NCBI GenBank assembly: GCA_045590535.1
Contig: JAZNRE010000028.1
Coordinates: forward strand, 1-64,000
Source of the DNA: UMGS755 sp045590535
GTDB lineage: Bacteria; Bacillota; Clostridia; UBA1381; UBA9506
Direction: 5' to 3'
Length of the DNA: 64,000 bases
Below are positions 17,083 to 26,047 of this stretch, in pieces. Each line of letters opens with the position of its first letter. Position 1 is the stretch's first letter. The translations under genes were made by a program, and so were the position numbers. The notes beneath the pieces were generated by a model, which was given only the letters and a program-made list of their open reading frames with translations, was not told the DNA's origin and ran no database searches.

Positions 17083-18540
17083 CTATATTTGTGCGCTGTA
17101 GTTCGGTGCTTCTTTGGTGATGTAAATGTCATGCGGATGACTTTCTTTAAGACCGGCACCGGTAATTTTAATGAACTGACCCCGTTCTTTCAAGTCGGCA
17201 ACGGTCCGGGTTCCACAATAGCCCATACCGGAGCGCAAGCCACCCAAAAGCTGATAAACAGTATCGGAAAGGGGACCTTTGTAAGCTACGCGACCTTCAA
17301 CACCTTCAGGCACAAGCTTTTTGGTGTTAGTTTGGAAATAACGGTCTTTTGAGCCCACTTCCATAGCGGCCAGTGAACCCATACCGCGATAAACTTTAAA
17401 CTTTCTGCCCTGATAGATTTCTTCCTGTCCCGGGCTTTCGTCACAACCGGCAAACAAGCTGCCAATCATGATAACATCAGCGCCGGCGGTGATAGCCTTG
17501 GGCAAATCGCCGGAATATTTAATGCCACCGTCTGCAATAACGGGAACATTATATTTTTTAGCAACTTCTGCAACATCGTGGATAGCGGTGATTTGGGGAA
17601 CACCAATACCTGCAACCACACGGGTTGTGCAGATAGAACCGGGGCCAATGCCGACTTTAACCGCATCAGCACCTGCTTTAATCAGCTCTTCAGCAGCGGC
17701 ACCGGTTGCAATGTTACCGGCAATCAAGTCTACATGGGGGAAGTGCTCTTTCACCAGGCGAACCGCTTTAATGATGTTTTCGCTGTGACCGTGAGCTGAG
17801 TCTAAAACGAATACATCTACCTGAGCGGCAGCCAAAGCAGCAGCACGCTCTAACACATCGGCTGTAACGCCCAAAGCAGCACCAACCAAAAGGCGACCGT
17901 TTGAATCTTTTGCAGAGTTAGGATAGCGTAGATTTTTCTCGATATCCTTAATGGTGATTAAGCCTTTTAAGTATCCGTTTTTATCAACGATAGGTAATTT
18001 TTCGATTTTGTGCTTGCGCAAAATTTCCTGGGCTTGCTCTAAGTCAGTACCTTCCGGTGCGGTGACCAGATTATCCCGGGTCATCACTTCGTCAATCTTG
18101 CGGGAAAAATCGGTTTCAAAGCGTAAGTCACGGTTTGTAATAATGCCCACCAGTTTTTCATTTTCGCAAATGGGCACACCGGATATTTTATATTTAGCCA
18201 TCAGGTCGTCAGCATCTTTTAATGTATGCTGGGGTGTGAGAGAGAAGGGATTCACAATAACCCCGTGCTCTGAACGCTTAACGCGGTCAACTTCTGTGGC
18301 CTGTTTTTCAATGGTCATGTTTTTATGGATAATACCAATGCCGCCTTCGCGAGCCATTGCAATGGCCAGTGCCGATTCGGTTACCGTATCCATGGCAGCA
18401 CTCATCAGAGGAATGTTCAGTTTAATGTTCGATGTCAGCTTTGTTTCTAATTGAATCATATCAGGTGTAACATCCGATTTTTGAGGCACAAGAAGCACAT
18501 CGTCAAATGTTAAACCCTCTCTTATTATCATTTCAGCCAA
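17083..18540 (-). CDS. guaB: Inosine-5'-monophosphate dehydrogenase
   Basis: Catalyses IMP + NAD+ to XMP, the committed step of GMP synthesis. EGLTFDDVLLVPQ, tandem CBS domains (about 90-205), the Cys loop GIGPGSICTTRVVAG and the flap region YKGPLSDTVYQLLGGLRSGMGY are all present. The longest frame begins at 18558 (TTG), but its second and third codons form the AAAGGA ribosome site itself. The TTG at 18540, 8 nt after GGA, is therefore the better start (485 residues, beginning M-A-E-M-I-I-R-E); the ATG at 18531 is the alternative. Confidence 0.97.
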   Translation of the reverse strand: MAEMIIREGLTFDDVLLVPQKSDVTPDMIQLETKLTSNIKLNIPLMSAAMDTVTESALAIAMAREGGIGIIHKNMTIEKQATEVDRVKRSEHGVIVNPFSLTPQHTLKDADDLMAKYKISGVPICENEKLVGIITNRDLRFETDFSRKIDEVMTRDNLVTAPEGTDLEQAQEILRKHKIEKLPIVDKNGYLKGLITIKDIEKNLRYPNSAKDSNGRLLVGAALGVTADVLERAAALAAAQVDVFVLDSAHGHSENIIKAVRLVKEHFPHVDLIAGNIATGAAAEELIKAGADAVKVGIGPGSICTTRVVAGIGVPQITAIHDVAEVAKKYNVPVIADGGIKYSGDLPKAITAGADVIMIGSLFAGCDESPGQEEIYQGRKFKVYRGMGSLAAMEVGSKDRYFQTNTKKLVPEGVEGRVAYKGPLSDTVYQLLGGLRSGMGYCGTRTVADLKERGQFIKITGAGLKESHPHDIYITKEAPNYSAQI

Positions 18541-18572
18541 AAAAACACGTCCTTTCAAAGTCTATTTTTATT

Positions 18573-18601
18573 AGTATATCAAATTTTGTCGGTAAAATCA
18601 A
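18573..18601 (-). promoter_or_regulatory. SigA promoter of guaB
   Basis: Minus strand TTGATT (18596-18601), 17-bp spacer, TATACT (18573-18578). No purine riboswitch is visible in the short leader. Confidence 0.8.
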
Positions 18602-18766
18602 GAGATTTCTTCGATTTTATGCAAGATATTGTGCTTTTTTTGTAAGAAATGAAAAGGATGCAGATGGAGTTTTTAAAGCCTTAATAATAATTTATCCTCT
18701 ATTGGCATAAAAATGAAATGAAGTGCTTATAATGTTAGTAAAATAAGACTAAGGAGGACAATCTTT

Positions 18767-19099
18767 ATGGCAATAACATCTGTGACAAAGGCTGGAAACA
18801 AAATGATGGAATGGATACAGCAAATTTCTGAAAAAAATCGTTTGGCAGCGGAAGAGCAAGAAAAAATGACAGACCTTTTCAGCAGTATTGAGCAGGCAAG
18901 AAGAGAGCTTGCAGCGGCCCAGGCCAATTATGATTATGCAACGGATCCCTCTTTGCTTGAATATTATATTTATGACCTTAAGGCAGCAGAAATGCGACTG
19001 AACTATTATTTAAAGCTGGCCAAAAAAGAGGGCTTATCCCACCCTGTCTATATGACCGCTACGCTGACGGATAGAGGAAGGGGCGAGAAGGTGCTATGA
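18767..19099 (+). CDS. DUF2508 (YaaL-like) protein
   Basis: A 110-residue mostly helical cytoplasmic protein. The C-terminal half, with FSSIEQARRELAAAQANYDY, DPSLLEYYIYDLKAAEMRLN and YYLKLAKKEGL, matches the YaaL/DUF2508 pattern. In B. subtilis yaaL precedes bofA, and here bofA overlaps this gene by 4 nt, so family and position agree. Function is unknown. AAGGAGG lies before the ATG. Confidence 0.82.
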   Translation: MAITSVTKAGNKMMEWIQQISEKNRLAAEEQEKMTDLFSSIEQARRELAAAQANYDYATDPSLLEYYIYDLKAAEMRLNYYLKLAKKEGLSHPVYMTATLTDRGRGEKVL

Positions 19100-19371
19100 A
19101 TGGTTTAGCCATAGCGGCTTACATTGTGTCAGCTTTACTGATTCTTTTGCTTTGCCGCATTTTTTACCGGCCCTTAAAGTGCATTTTTGTTATGTTTTTT
19201 TCATCTGCGTTGGGGGGCGCATGCCTTTACATATTCAATCTTTTGGCAGCAAACACAGGGTTTGCCATTGGCATTAACATCGTCACGGCTTCAGTTTGCG
19301 GTCTGTTGGGCTTGCCGGGGTTTGTGCTATTGCTTTTTGTAAAATTTATTCTGCGTTATATAGGCATATAA
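19096..19371 (+). CDS. bofA: Pro-sigma-K processing inhibitor BofA family protein
   Basis: A 91-residue membrane protein with about three hydrophobic segments. The BofA signature appears as a long hydrophobic stretch, a GINIVTASVCGLLGLPGFVLL segment split by a short loop, and a final hydrophobic end. In Bacillus, BofA holds the SpoIVFB protease inactive in the outer forespore membrane until the forespore signal arrives. It overlaps the upstream DUF2508 gene and ends in a bidirectional terminator. Confidence 0.85.
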   Translation: MNGLAIAAYIVSALLILLLCRIFYRPLKCIFVMFFSSALGGACLYIFNLLAANTGFAIGINIVTASVCGLLGLPGFVLLLFVKFILRYIGI

Positions 19372-19420
19372 AAACAGAGTCGTATGGTTTGGAACGCGCC
19401 GAACGATACGACTCTGTTTT
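19371..19420. terminator. Bidirectional terminator after bofA
   Basis: A 15-bp perfect stem AAAACAGAGTCGTAT / ATACGACTCTGTTTT (19371-19385 with 19406-19420), giving U tracts in both directions. Confidence 0.9.
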
Positions 19421-19432
19421 GCTAAACAGAAT

Positions 19433-19648
19433 TTATCTGTCGTGGGATGCAGGCACTTTTTCTTTAAATAAGAGCGTGATGCTCCAAAGACCTGCAATGC
19501 CAACTAAGGTGAAAATGATGCGGCTCAAAACAGACATTTGTCCGCCAAAGAGAGCAGCTACAAAATCAAAGCCAAAAAGGCCAATACTACCCCAGTTTAA
19601 TGCACCGACAATAACCAGTGCCAGGGATATATTATCAATTGTTGTCAC
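19433..19648 (-). CDS. DUF378 small membrane protein
   Basis: A 71-residue protein with two hydrophobic helices and the DUF378 motif LALVIVGALNWGSIGLFGFD, then FTLVGIAGLWSI. Function is unknown; the family is common in Firmicutes. The GTG at 19648 is chosen because AAAGGAG lies 8 nt before it. The longer open frame upstream runs into the end of araD and does not resemble a protein. Confidence 0.82.
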   Translation of the reverse strand: MTTIDNISLALVIVGALNWGSIGLFGFDFVAALFGGQMSVLSRIIFTLVGIAGLWSITLLFKEKVPASHDR

Positions 19649-19725
19649 GGTCAACACTCCTTTATTTGTTCTGTCACTAAGTAGTATGACCGTAATTTGC
19701 TTGTTTATTCCGTTTTTTAAAATTT

Positions 19726-20376
19726 TTATGAGCGCGGGGTGATGTTGCCGGCACGGTCGGTGATGTCGTCGTTGATTTTTTCGGTTAAAAAAGCAAGATG
19801 TGCAATTTTTTCCAATGCGACAGCGTGGCAAACTGCTTCCTTGGCATCGCGTCCCCAAACATAAGCACCATGCTGGAACAAGAGGACAGCGGGAACGGAT
19901 GCAGGGTCTAACACTTTTTTCTGTATGGTTTCAACCATGCAGCGACCGGCTGCGGTGGCATAGCTTTCTTCTGTGTTTTCCAGGGTTACGGCATGAGTGC
20001 AGGGGATGGCCTCTTTGAAGAATTCTAAATGATTTGTTCCGTAAACAGGAATATCACGCCCACTTTGTGCCCAGGCAGTTGTATAAAGGCCATGGCTGTG
20101 CACAATGGCACCAATGGTAGAAAAAGCATGATATAACTCTAAATGGGCAGGCAGACTCGGGATGATAGAGCCGGCACCTTCCACAACATTTCCGCTTGTG
20201 TCAGTTATTAAAATCCTGTCTGCATCACAGACCAGAGAAGGTGTGGCAGGCTCTGCTAAAACCAGGTTGTTGGCCCGGTCAAACAGGGTCACGCTTCCTT
20301 TACTTAAAAAACGGATATTTTCTTTTTCTAAACATTCTATGGCGTTAGCAAGGTCGAGTTTTAATGCTTCTAACAT
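19726..20376 (-). CDS. Class II aldolase, L-ribulose-5-phosphate 4-epimerase-like
   Basis: A 216-residue zinc aldolase/epimerase of the AraD-FucA family. The zinc-binding HSH pair is at residues 93 and 95 (IVHSHGLYTTAWA), followed by GTNHLEFF and a late LFQHGAYVWG. PSLPAHLELYHAF and DIPVYGT are typical for the family. Start 20376 is preferred over 20391 because GAGAGGTG directly precedes it. No sugar kinase or transporter is adjacent, so epimerase versus fuculose- or rhamnulose-phosphate aldolase cannot be decided. Confidence 0.85.
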   Translation of the reverse strand: MLEALKLDLANAIECLEKENIRFLSKGSVTLFDRANNLVLAEPATPSLVCDADRILITDTSGNVVEGAGSIIPSLPAHLELYHAFSTIGAIVHSHGLYTTAWAQSGRDIPVYGTNHLEFFKEAIPCTHAVTLENTEESYATAAGRCMVETIQKKVLDPASVPAVLLFQHGAYVWGRDAKEAVCHAVALEKIAHLAFLTEKINDDITDRAGNITPRS

Positions 20377-20453
20377 AAAGTCACCTCTCATTCATAGATG
20401 TTTTCATTTTACCATATAATGCAATAAAAGTAAAGAAAAAAGGAGGAAACCAT

Positions 20454-20702
20454 ATGTACCGTGCTGGAGAATTGCGCCAAAAAGAAGTGATTAACATAAC
20501 CGATGCTTCCCGTTTAGGATTTGTGGCGGATGTGGAGGTCAGGCTGGAAGGAGGCGCCATTGAGGCTATTATTGTCCCCGGGAAAACTCGTCTTTTTAAC
20601 TTTGGTTCAGGCAAAGATTTGGTGATTCCCTGGAATAAAATAAAGCAAATTGGTGATGATGTGATTTTGGTTGAACTGCCTGCTTTAGAAAAAATTACAT
20701 AA
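20454..20702 (+). CDS. YlmC/YmxH-family sporulation protein (PRC barrel)
   Basis: An 82-residue PRC-barrel protein: ELRQKEVINITDASRLGFV at the start, IEAIIVPG and LVIPWNKIKQIGDDVILVEL at the end, the recognised YlmC/YmxH pattern. Members are linked to sporulation in Firmicutes but have no biochemical function assigned. AAGGAGG lies 5-6 nt before the ATG. metG follows in the same direction. Confidence 0.85.
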   Translation: MYRAGELRQKEVINITDASRLGFVADVEVRLEGGAIEAIIVPGKTRLFNFGSGKDLVIPWNKIKQIGDDVILVELPALEKIT

Positions 20703-20820
20703 GAAGGTAAAAAAACCTTTCATTTCTCAAAAAAATGTGGTAAAATAATGATATGTATGTTTGTTTGCTTTTATAATATGGCAGACTGTGAATATTACAA
20801 CGACAAGCAGGAGGAAGACC

Positions 20821-22770
20821 ATGAAGGAAAAATATTATATCACAACGGCCATTGCCTATACATCGCGCAAGCCTCACATCGGCAACACCTATGAGGTTGT
20901 GTTGACTGATGCCATTGCTCGCTATAAACGGCAACGGGGCTATGATGTATTTTTCCTGACCGGTACAGATGAGCACGGTCAGAAAATCGGTGAGGCGGCC
21001 AAAGAAGCCGGCATCACACCCCAACAATATGTGGATGGCGTTGCAGGCGAAATCAGAGAAATTTGGGATTTGATGAATGCAAGCTATGACCACTTTATCA
21101 GAACAACAGATGATTATCATGTTGATGCTGTTCAGAAAATTTTTAACAAGCTTTATGAGCAGGGCGATATTTATAAAGGCGAATATGAAGGCTGGTATTG
21201 TGTTCCCTGTGAATCCTTTTTCACACAGACGCAGCTTGTTGACGACTGCTGCCCTGACTGCGGCAGAGAAGTGAAGAAAACAAAGGAAGAGGCTTATTTC
21301 TTCAAAATGAGCAAGTATCAGGACAGACTCATGCAATATATTGAAGAAAATCCTGATTTCATTCAGCCTGAAAGCCGCAAAAAAGAAATGATTAACAACT
21401 TCTTAAAGCCGGGCTTGCAGGATTTGTGCGTATCTCGTACCACTTTTGACTGGGGTATTCCCGTTACTTTTGACGACGGACATGTTATTTATGTGTGGAT
21501 TGATGCCCTTTCAAACTATATCACGGCTTTGGGTTATGCACCGGATAAGCAGCCGGAGCTCTATCAAAAATACTGGCCGGCTGATGTGCACATCATCGGT
21601 AAGGATATTCTAAGGTTCCACACAATTTATTGGCCCATTATGCTCATGGCTTTGGGTGAGCCTCTGCCGAAGCAAATTTTTGGTCATCCCTGGCTTTTGG
21701 CGGGTGCTGATAAAATCAGTAAATCCCGCGGAAACGCCATTTATGCCGATGATTTGGTAAAACTCTTTGGCGTGGATGCTGTTCGTTATTATCTCCTTTG
21801 TGAGATGCCCTATGCACAAGACGGCACCATTTCTTATGAAAACATTATCAGCCGTTATAACGCAGATTTGGCTAATGTTTTAGGCAATTTGGTTAACCGT
21901 ACAGTTGCTATGCAGCAGAAGTATTTTGGTGGCGTGATTCAGCCCAAGACCGATGGGGAATTTGATGATGAGCTTCGTGCCACAGCCTTGCAGGCGGCGT
22001 CCCTTTGTGCTGAAAAAATGGATGCCTTTAAAACGGCCGATGCACTGGCTGAAATTATGAATTTAGCAAGACGCTCCAATAAATATATTGACGAAACAAT
22101 GCCCTGGTCCTTAGCCAAGGATGAAAGCCAAAAAGAGCGTTTGGGCGGCGTTTTATATAACCTTATTGAGAGCATTCGCTTTTTAGGTGTGCTGCTTTCA
22201 CCCTTTATGCCTGAAACAGCAGCCAGCATCTTTAAGCAGATTGGTGCTACGGAAACCTCATGGGAATCTCTTGCTGCCTTTGGCATGACCGCAGCCGGCA
22301 CTTCTGTTGGAACAGCCGAGCCTCTCTTTGCCCGTCTTGACGAGAAAAAACTGTTGGCTGAGATTGAAGCCTCCATGGGCCAGCCTGCAGCTAGTGCAGA
22401 GCCGAAAAAAGAGGCTAAGGCAGAGAAGAAGGAAGCCGAGAAAAAGGCCGACATTTCCATTGACGATTTTGCCAAGATGGACTTTAAAGTGGGCAAGGTG
22501 CTGGCGTCCGAACGAGTAGAGGGCGCCGACAAACTCCTTGTTTCTCAAATTCAGATAGGTGATGAGGTTCGCCAAATTGTATCCGGTATTGCCAAACACT
22601 ATGCGCCGGAAGAATTTGTTGGCAAAAAGGTTGTTGTGCTCACCAACTTAAAGCCTGTGAAACTTCGTGGCGTTTTATCAGAGGGTATGATTTTAGCCGC
22701 ATCTGATAAAAACGGCCTTAAGGTTTTAACTGTTGACGGTGATATGCCGGATGGCGCATCAGTGAGCTAA
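20821..22770 (+). CDS. metG: Methionine--tRNA ligase
   Basis: A 649-residue class I synthetase charging tRNA-Met. HIGH is seen as PHIGN (18-22), zinc-binding cysteines as CVPC and CCPDC (near 127-147), and KMSKS as KISKS (near 299). A lysine/alanine-rich linker leads to a C-terminal Trbp111-type tRNA-binding domain (about 555-649, DFKVGKVLASERVEGADKLL). The ATG at 20821 follows AGGAGGAAGACC; the in-frame ATG at 20761 lacks a ribosome site. No T-box leader is visible upstream. Confidence 0.97.
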   Translation: MKEKYYITTAIAYTSRKPHIGNTYEVVLTDAIARYKRQRGYDVFFLTGTDEHGQKIGEAAKEAGITPQQYVDGVAGEIREIWDLMNASYDHFIRTTDDYHVDAVQKIFNKLYEQGDIYKGEYEGWYCVPCESFFTQTQLVDDCCPDCGREVKKTKEEAYFFKMSKYQDRLMQYIEENPDFIQPESRKKEMINNFLKPGLQDLCVSRTTFDWGIPVTFDDGHVIYVWIDALSNYITALGYAPDKQPELYQKYWPADVHIIGKDILRFHTIYWPIMLMALGEPLPKQIFGHPWLLAGADKISKSRGNAIYADDLVKLFGVDAVRYYLLCEMPYAQDGTISYENIISRYNADLANVLGNLVNRTVAMQQKYFGGVIQPKTDGEFDDELRATALQAASLCAEKMDAFKTADALAEIMNLARRSNKYIDETMPWSLAKDESQKERLGGVLYNLIESIRFLGVLLSPFMPETAASIFKQIGATETSWESLAAFGMTAAGTSVGTAEPLFARLDEKKLLAEIEASMGQPAASAEPKKEAKAEKKEAEKKADISIDDFAKMDFKVGKVLASERVEGADKLLVSQIQIGDEVRQIVSGIAKHYAPEEFVGKKVVVLTNLKPVKLRGVLSEGMILAASDKNGLKVLTVDGDMPDGASVS

Positions 22771-22817
22771 AATTCCATGATTTACTAAAAAATGTTTGAT
22801 TTTTATAAAAAATGAGT

Positions 22818-22864
22818 AAAACGGGGAAAACAAAGCAAAAAACATTTGGTTTCCCCGTTTTTTT
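22818..22864 (+). terminator. Terminator after metG
   Basis: AAAACGGGGAAA (22818-22829) pairs with TTTCCCCGTTTT (22850-22861), followed by more T residues. Confidence 0.85.
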
Positions 22865-22866
22865 TC

Positions 22867-22895
22867 TTGCGACCGCGCTTTAATTGTTGTATAAT
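22867..22895 (+). promoter_or_regulatory. SigA promoter of pta-ackA
   Basis: TTGCGA (22867-22872), 17-bp spacer, TATAAT (22890-22895). Confidence 0.75.
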
Positions 22896-22947
22896 ATATG
22901 TTTGGAAATAGTGTGAATTAACAATTTAAATAAAGGAGGAATTTTCT

Positions 22948-23949
22948 GTGAGTCAATTTTTAGACAGAATCAAAGAAAGAGCAAAGGCCGATAAAAAGAC
23001 AGTTGTTCTGCCCGAATCTATGGACAGAAGAACCTTTGAGGCTGCTGCAACCATTTTAAAGGAGGATATCGCCAACCTGATTATTATCGGTACACCCGAA
23101 GAGGTTGCTGAAAACTCCAAAGGCCTGGATATTTCCAAAGCCACCATTATCGACCCCTTTACCTATGAGAAAACAGAGGAATATTTAAACCTCTTTGTTG
23201 AATTAAGAAAATCAAAGGGTCTTACCTATGAAGAAGCAAAGAAGCAAGCTTTAGGCGATTATATGTATTATGCATGCTTAATGGTTAAAGCCGGCGATGC
23301 TGACGGTGTTGTTTCCGGTGCTTGCCATTCCACAGCCAACACCCTGCGCCCCAGCCTGCAGATTATTAAAACCAAGCCGGGCGTGGCTTTGGTATCCGCT
23401 TTCTTCGTTATGGTTGTGCCCGATTGCGAATACGGTGCAAACGGCACCTTCATTTTTGCTGACAGCGGTTTGGAACAAAATCCCGACCCCGAAAGACTGG
23501 CCGCCATTGCAGGTTGCTCCGCTGAATCCTTTGAGCTTTTAGCTGAAGAAGAAGCTTATGTTGCTATGCTTTCTCACTCTTCAAAGGGCAGTGCAAAGCA
23601 TGCAGATGTAGATAAGGTTGTTGAAGCAACCAAAATTGCCAAAGAAAAATATCCCAATGTTAAGCTTGACGGTGAATTACAGTTAGATGCAGCCATCGTG
23701 CCCGAAATCGGCGAATCCAAGGCGCCTGATTCATCCGTTGCAGGACATGCCAATGTTTTGGTATTCCCCGACCTGGATGCAGGTAACATTGGTTATAAAC
23801 TGGTGCAGAGACTGGCTAAAGCAGAAGCTTACGGTCCTATCACCCAGGGTATTGCAATGCCCATCAATGACTTGTCAAGAGGCTGCTCAGCTGATGACAT
23901 TGTAGGCGTTGTAGCCATCACTTGTGTACAGGCACAGAAAAATCAGTAA
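22948..23949 (+). CDS. pta: Phosphate acetyltransferase
   Basis: Converts acetyl-CoA + phosphate to acetyl phosphate + CoA. A 333-residue short-form Pta without the N-terminal extension of enteric enzymes. The start resembles other clostridial Pta proteins (DRIKERAKADKKTVVLPES), with DADGVVSGACHSTANTLRPS in the active-site region and FPDLDAGNIGYKLVQRL near the C-terminus. The GTG start follows AAAGGAGG. ackA begins 14 nt after the stop, forming the acetate- and ATP-producing operon fed by PFOR. Confidence 0.97.
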   Translation: MSQFLDRIKERAKADKKTVVLPESMDRRTFEAAATILKEDIANLIIIGTPEEVAENSKGLDISKATIIDPFTYEKTEEYLNLFVELRKSKGLTYEEAKKQALGDYMYYACLMVKAGDADGVVSGACHSTANTLRPSLQIIKTKPGVALVSAFFVMVVPDCEYGANGTFIFADSGLEQNPDPERLAAIAGCSAESFELLAEEEAYVAMLSHSSKGSAKHADVDKVVEATKIAKEKYPNVKLDGELQLDAAIVPEIGESKAPDSSVAGHANVLVFPDLDAGNIGYKLVQRLAKAEAYGPITQGIAMPINDLSRGCSADDIVGVVAITCVQAQKNQ

Positions 23950-23963
23950 GGAGGCAGAAAAAA

Positions 23964-25157
23964 ATGAATGTACTGGTTATCAATGCAGGTAGTTCTTCTT
24001 TAAAATATCAGCTGATTAACATGGACACACAGGGTGTTATGGCAAAGGGCTTGTGCGAGCGTATTGGCATTGAAGGTTCTTGCTTAAAGCATAGCCCCAG
24101 CGATAAAGAGGCTGTGACCATTGAAAAACCCATGAAAGACCATGCCGATGCTATTTCTATGGTTATTGATGCTTTGGTTGATGCAAACCACGGCGTTATC
24201 AGCGACATGAAAGCCATTGATGCAGTGGGTCACCGCGTTGTTCACGGTGGCGAATTCTTCAATCAGTCCGTTATCATTAACGACGATGTGAAGAAAAAGA
24301 TTGATGAGTGCAGTGCTTTAGCACCCCTTCACAATCCGGCTAACTTAATCGGTATTGAAGCATGCGAAAAGGCTATGCCCGGCGTTCCCATGGTTGCTGT
24401 GTTTGATACAGCTTTCCACCAGACAATGCCTGCTGAAGCGTATATGTATGCTTTGCCCTATGAATATTATGAAAAATATAAAATTAGAAAATACGGCTTC
24501 CATGGCACATCACACTACTATGTTGCAAACCGTTGTGCAGCCATGATGAATCGCCCCATTGAAGATTTGCGCATCATCACTTTGCATCTGGGTAATGGCT
24601 CATCCATCACCGCTGTTAACAAGGGTAAATCCGTAGACACCTCTATGGGCTTCACACCCTTAGCCGGTGTTCCTATGGGTACCCGTTCCGGCGTTATTGA
24701 CCCGGCGATTGTTACCTTTATCATGGAAAAAGAGGGTCTTTCTGTTGCTGAAGCTGACGCTATGCTGAATAAAAAATCCGGCGTGTTTGGTATCTCCGGT
24801 GTTTCCAGCGACTTCCGTGATTTGGATGCCGGCAAGCAGAATGGTGACAAGAGATGTGCATTGGCTCTTGATATGTTTGAATACAGCGTTAAGCGTTACA
24901 TTGGTTACTATGCTGCAGCTATGGGCGGTGTGGATGCTTTGGTATTCACAGCTGGCGTTGGCGAAAACAGCATTGCTATGCGTGAAAGAATTCTTTCCAA
25001 TATGGAATTTATGGGCATTACCTGCGATTCTGAAAAGAACAATGTTCGTGGAAAAGAAACTGAAATCAGTAAAGATGGTTCTTTGGTTAAAGCTTTTGTC
25101 ATTCCCACAAATGAAGAGCTGACCATTGCCCTTGACACACAGAAACTCTTAAAGTAA
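23964..25157 (+). CDS. ackA: Acetate kinase
   Basis: Converts acetyl phosphate + ADP to acetate + ATP. The 397-residue length is normal. ASKHA-fold motifs: VLVINAGSSSLKYQL at the start, AVGHRVVHGGE, AVFDTAFHQTMP, KYGFHGTSHYYV and LHLGNGSSITAV. The ATG at 23964 is preceded by AAGGAGG overlapping the pta stop; an upstream in-frame ATG inside pta is not used. Last gene of the operon, closed by a strong terminator. Confidence 0.98.
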   Translation: MNVLVINAGSSSLKYQLINMDTQGVMAKGLCERIGIEGSCLKHSPSDKEAVTIEKPMKDHADAISMVIDALVDANHGVISDMKAIDAVGHRVVHGGEFFNQSVIINDDVKKKIDECSALAPLHNPANLIGIEACEKAMPGVPMVAVFDTAFHQTMPAEAYMYALPYEYYEKYKIRKYGFHGTSHYYVANRCAAMMNRPIEDLRIITLHLGNGSSITAVNKGKSVDTSMGFTPLAGVPMGTRSGVIDPAIVTFIMEKEGLSVAEADAMLNKKSGVFGISGVSSDFRDLDAGKQNGDKRCALALDMFEYSVKRYIGYYAAAMGGVDALVFTAGVGENSIAMRERILSNMEFMGITCDSEKNNVRGKETEISKDGSLVKAFVIPTNEELTIALDTQKLLK

Positions 25158-25171
25158 ATAGTAAAAAAATG

Positions 25172-25201
25172 AAGGCGTCTGCAAAAGCAGACGCCTTTTT
25201 T
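25172..25201 (+). terminator. Terminator after ackA
   Basis: An 11-bp stem (25172-25182 with 25187-25197), AAAA loop, T tract. Confidence 0.92.
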
Positions 25202-25226
25202 ATGCTTAAAATGAAAAGGTAAGTTT

Positions 25227-26012
25227 TTATAGATGCAGGCTCTTAACCATCTCATCAATGCCACTGCATATGTAACGGGGCTGGAAAGAGTAGTGGCAAA
25301 GGTCTTCTTTTTGTGTCACACCGGATAAGACAAGGACAGTATCAAGACCGCTTTCAATGCCGGCAATAATGTCGGTGTCCATACGGTCACCAATCATCAC
25401 GGCGTCAGCCGAGTGAACCCCCAGCATTTTAAGGGCGGTGCGCATCATTAAGGCGTTTGGCTTACCGATGAAGTAGGCCGCTTTTTCTGAAGCCAGCTCA
25501 ATGGGCGCAATCAGCGCGCGACAGGCGGGAATGATCCCCGTTTCGCTGGGGCCGGTTAAGTCGGTGTTGGTGCCAATTAAGCGTGCACCGTTTCGCACAT
25601 GGCTCACAGCACGAAGAACACTGTCATAATTATACGCTCTGGTTTCGCCCACAATTACATAATCGGGATTCACATCATTCATGGTGATGCCGGCGTCATA
25701 AAGAGCATTGAGGAGTCCGGGTGCGCCAATTACATAAGCGCTGCAGCCGGGCATTTGATTTTTTAAAAAATGCGCCGTGGCTAAAGCGCTAGTGTAAAAA
25801 TGGCTTTCATCCACTTCAAGGCCCATGCGTGCCAATTTTTGCCTTAACTCAAGAGGTGAATATTCGCTTGAATTGGTTAAAAACAAAAACTTCTTCTCTT
25901 CTTTCTGCAGCCAGTTCACAAATTCTTTAACACCAGGCAGCAGGGTGTTTCCATGATAGATAACACCGTCCATATCACAGATGAAGCCTTGCTTTTCGTG
26001 TAAATTTTTCAT
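25227..26012 (-). CDS. HAD-IIA family (NagD-like) sugar/nucleotide phosphatase
   Basis: A 261-residue HAD hydrolase. Motif I is CDMDGVIYHG, motif II is FLTNSSEYSP, motif III Lys is in GKPNALMM and motif IV is IGDRMDTDIIAG. The cap lies between motifs II and III, the HAD-IIA (NagD/AraL) layout. Such enzymes dephosphorylate sugar phosphates or nucleotides, often as house-cleaning. AAAGGA precedes the ATG. It lies 35 nt downstream of the MATE gene on the same strand, so the two likely share a transcript. Confidence 0.88.
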   Translation of the reverse strand: MKNLHEKQGFICDMDGVIYHGNTLLPGVKEFVNWLQKEEKKFLFLTNSSEYSPLELRQKLARMGLEVDESHFYTSALATAHFLKNQMPGCSAYVIGAPGLLNALYDAGITMNDVNPDYVIVGETRAYNYDSVLRAVSHVRNGARLIGTNTDLTGPSETGIIPACRALIAPIELASEKAAYFIGKPNALMMRTALKMLGVHSADAVMIGDRMDTDIIAGIESGLDTVLVLSGVTQKEDLCHYSFQPRYICSGIDEMVKSLHL

Positions 26013-26047
26013 CTTTATATTTTCCTTTCTTAAGGTAAAATGCTATA

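Noticed and set aside
19296..19742. 148-codon plus-strand frame over DUF378
   Set aside because: Antisense to a recognised family and passes through a strong terminator.
20703..20820. Possible T-box upstream of metG
   Set aside because: The 118-nt gap is too short and lacks the T-box core and antiterminator sequence.
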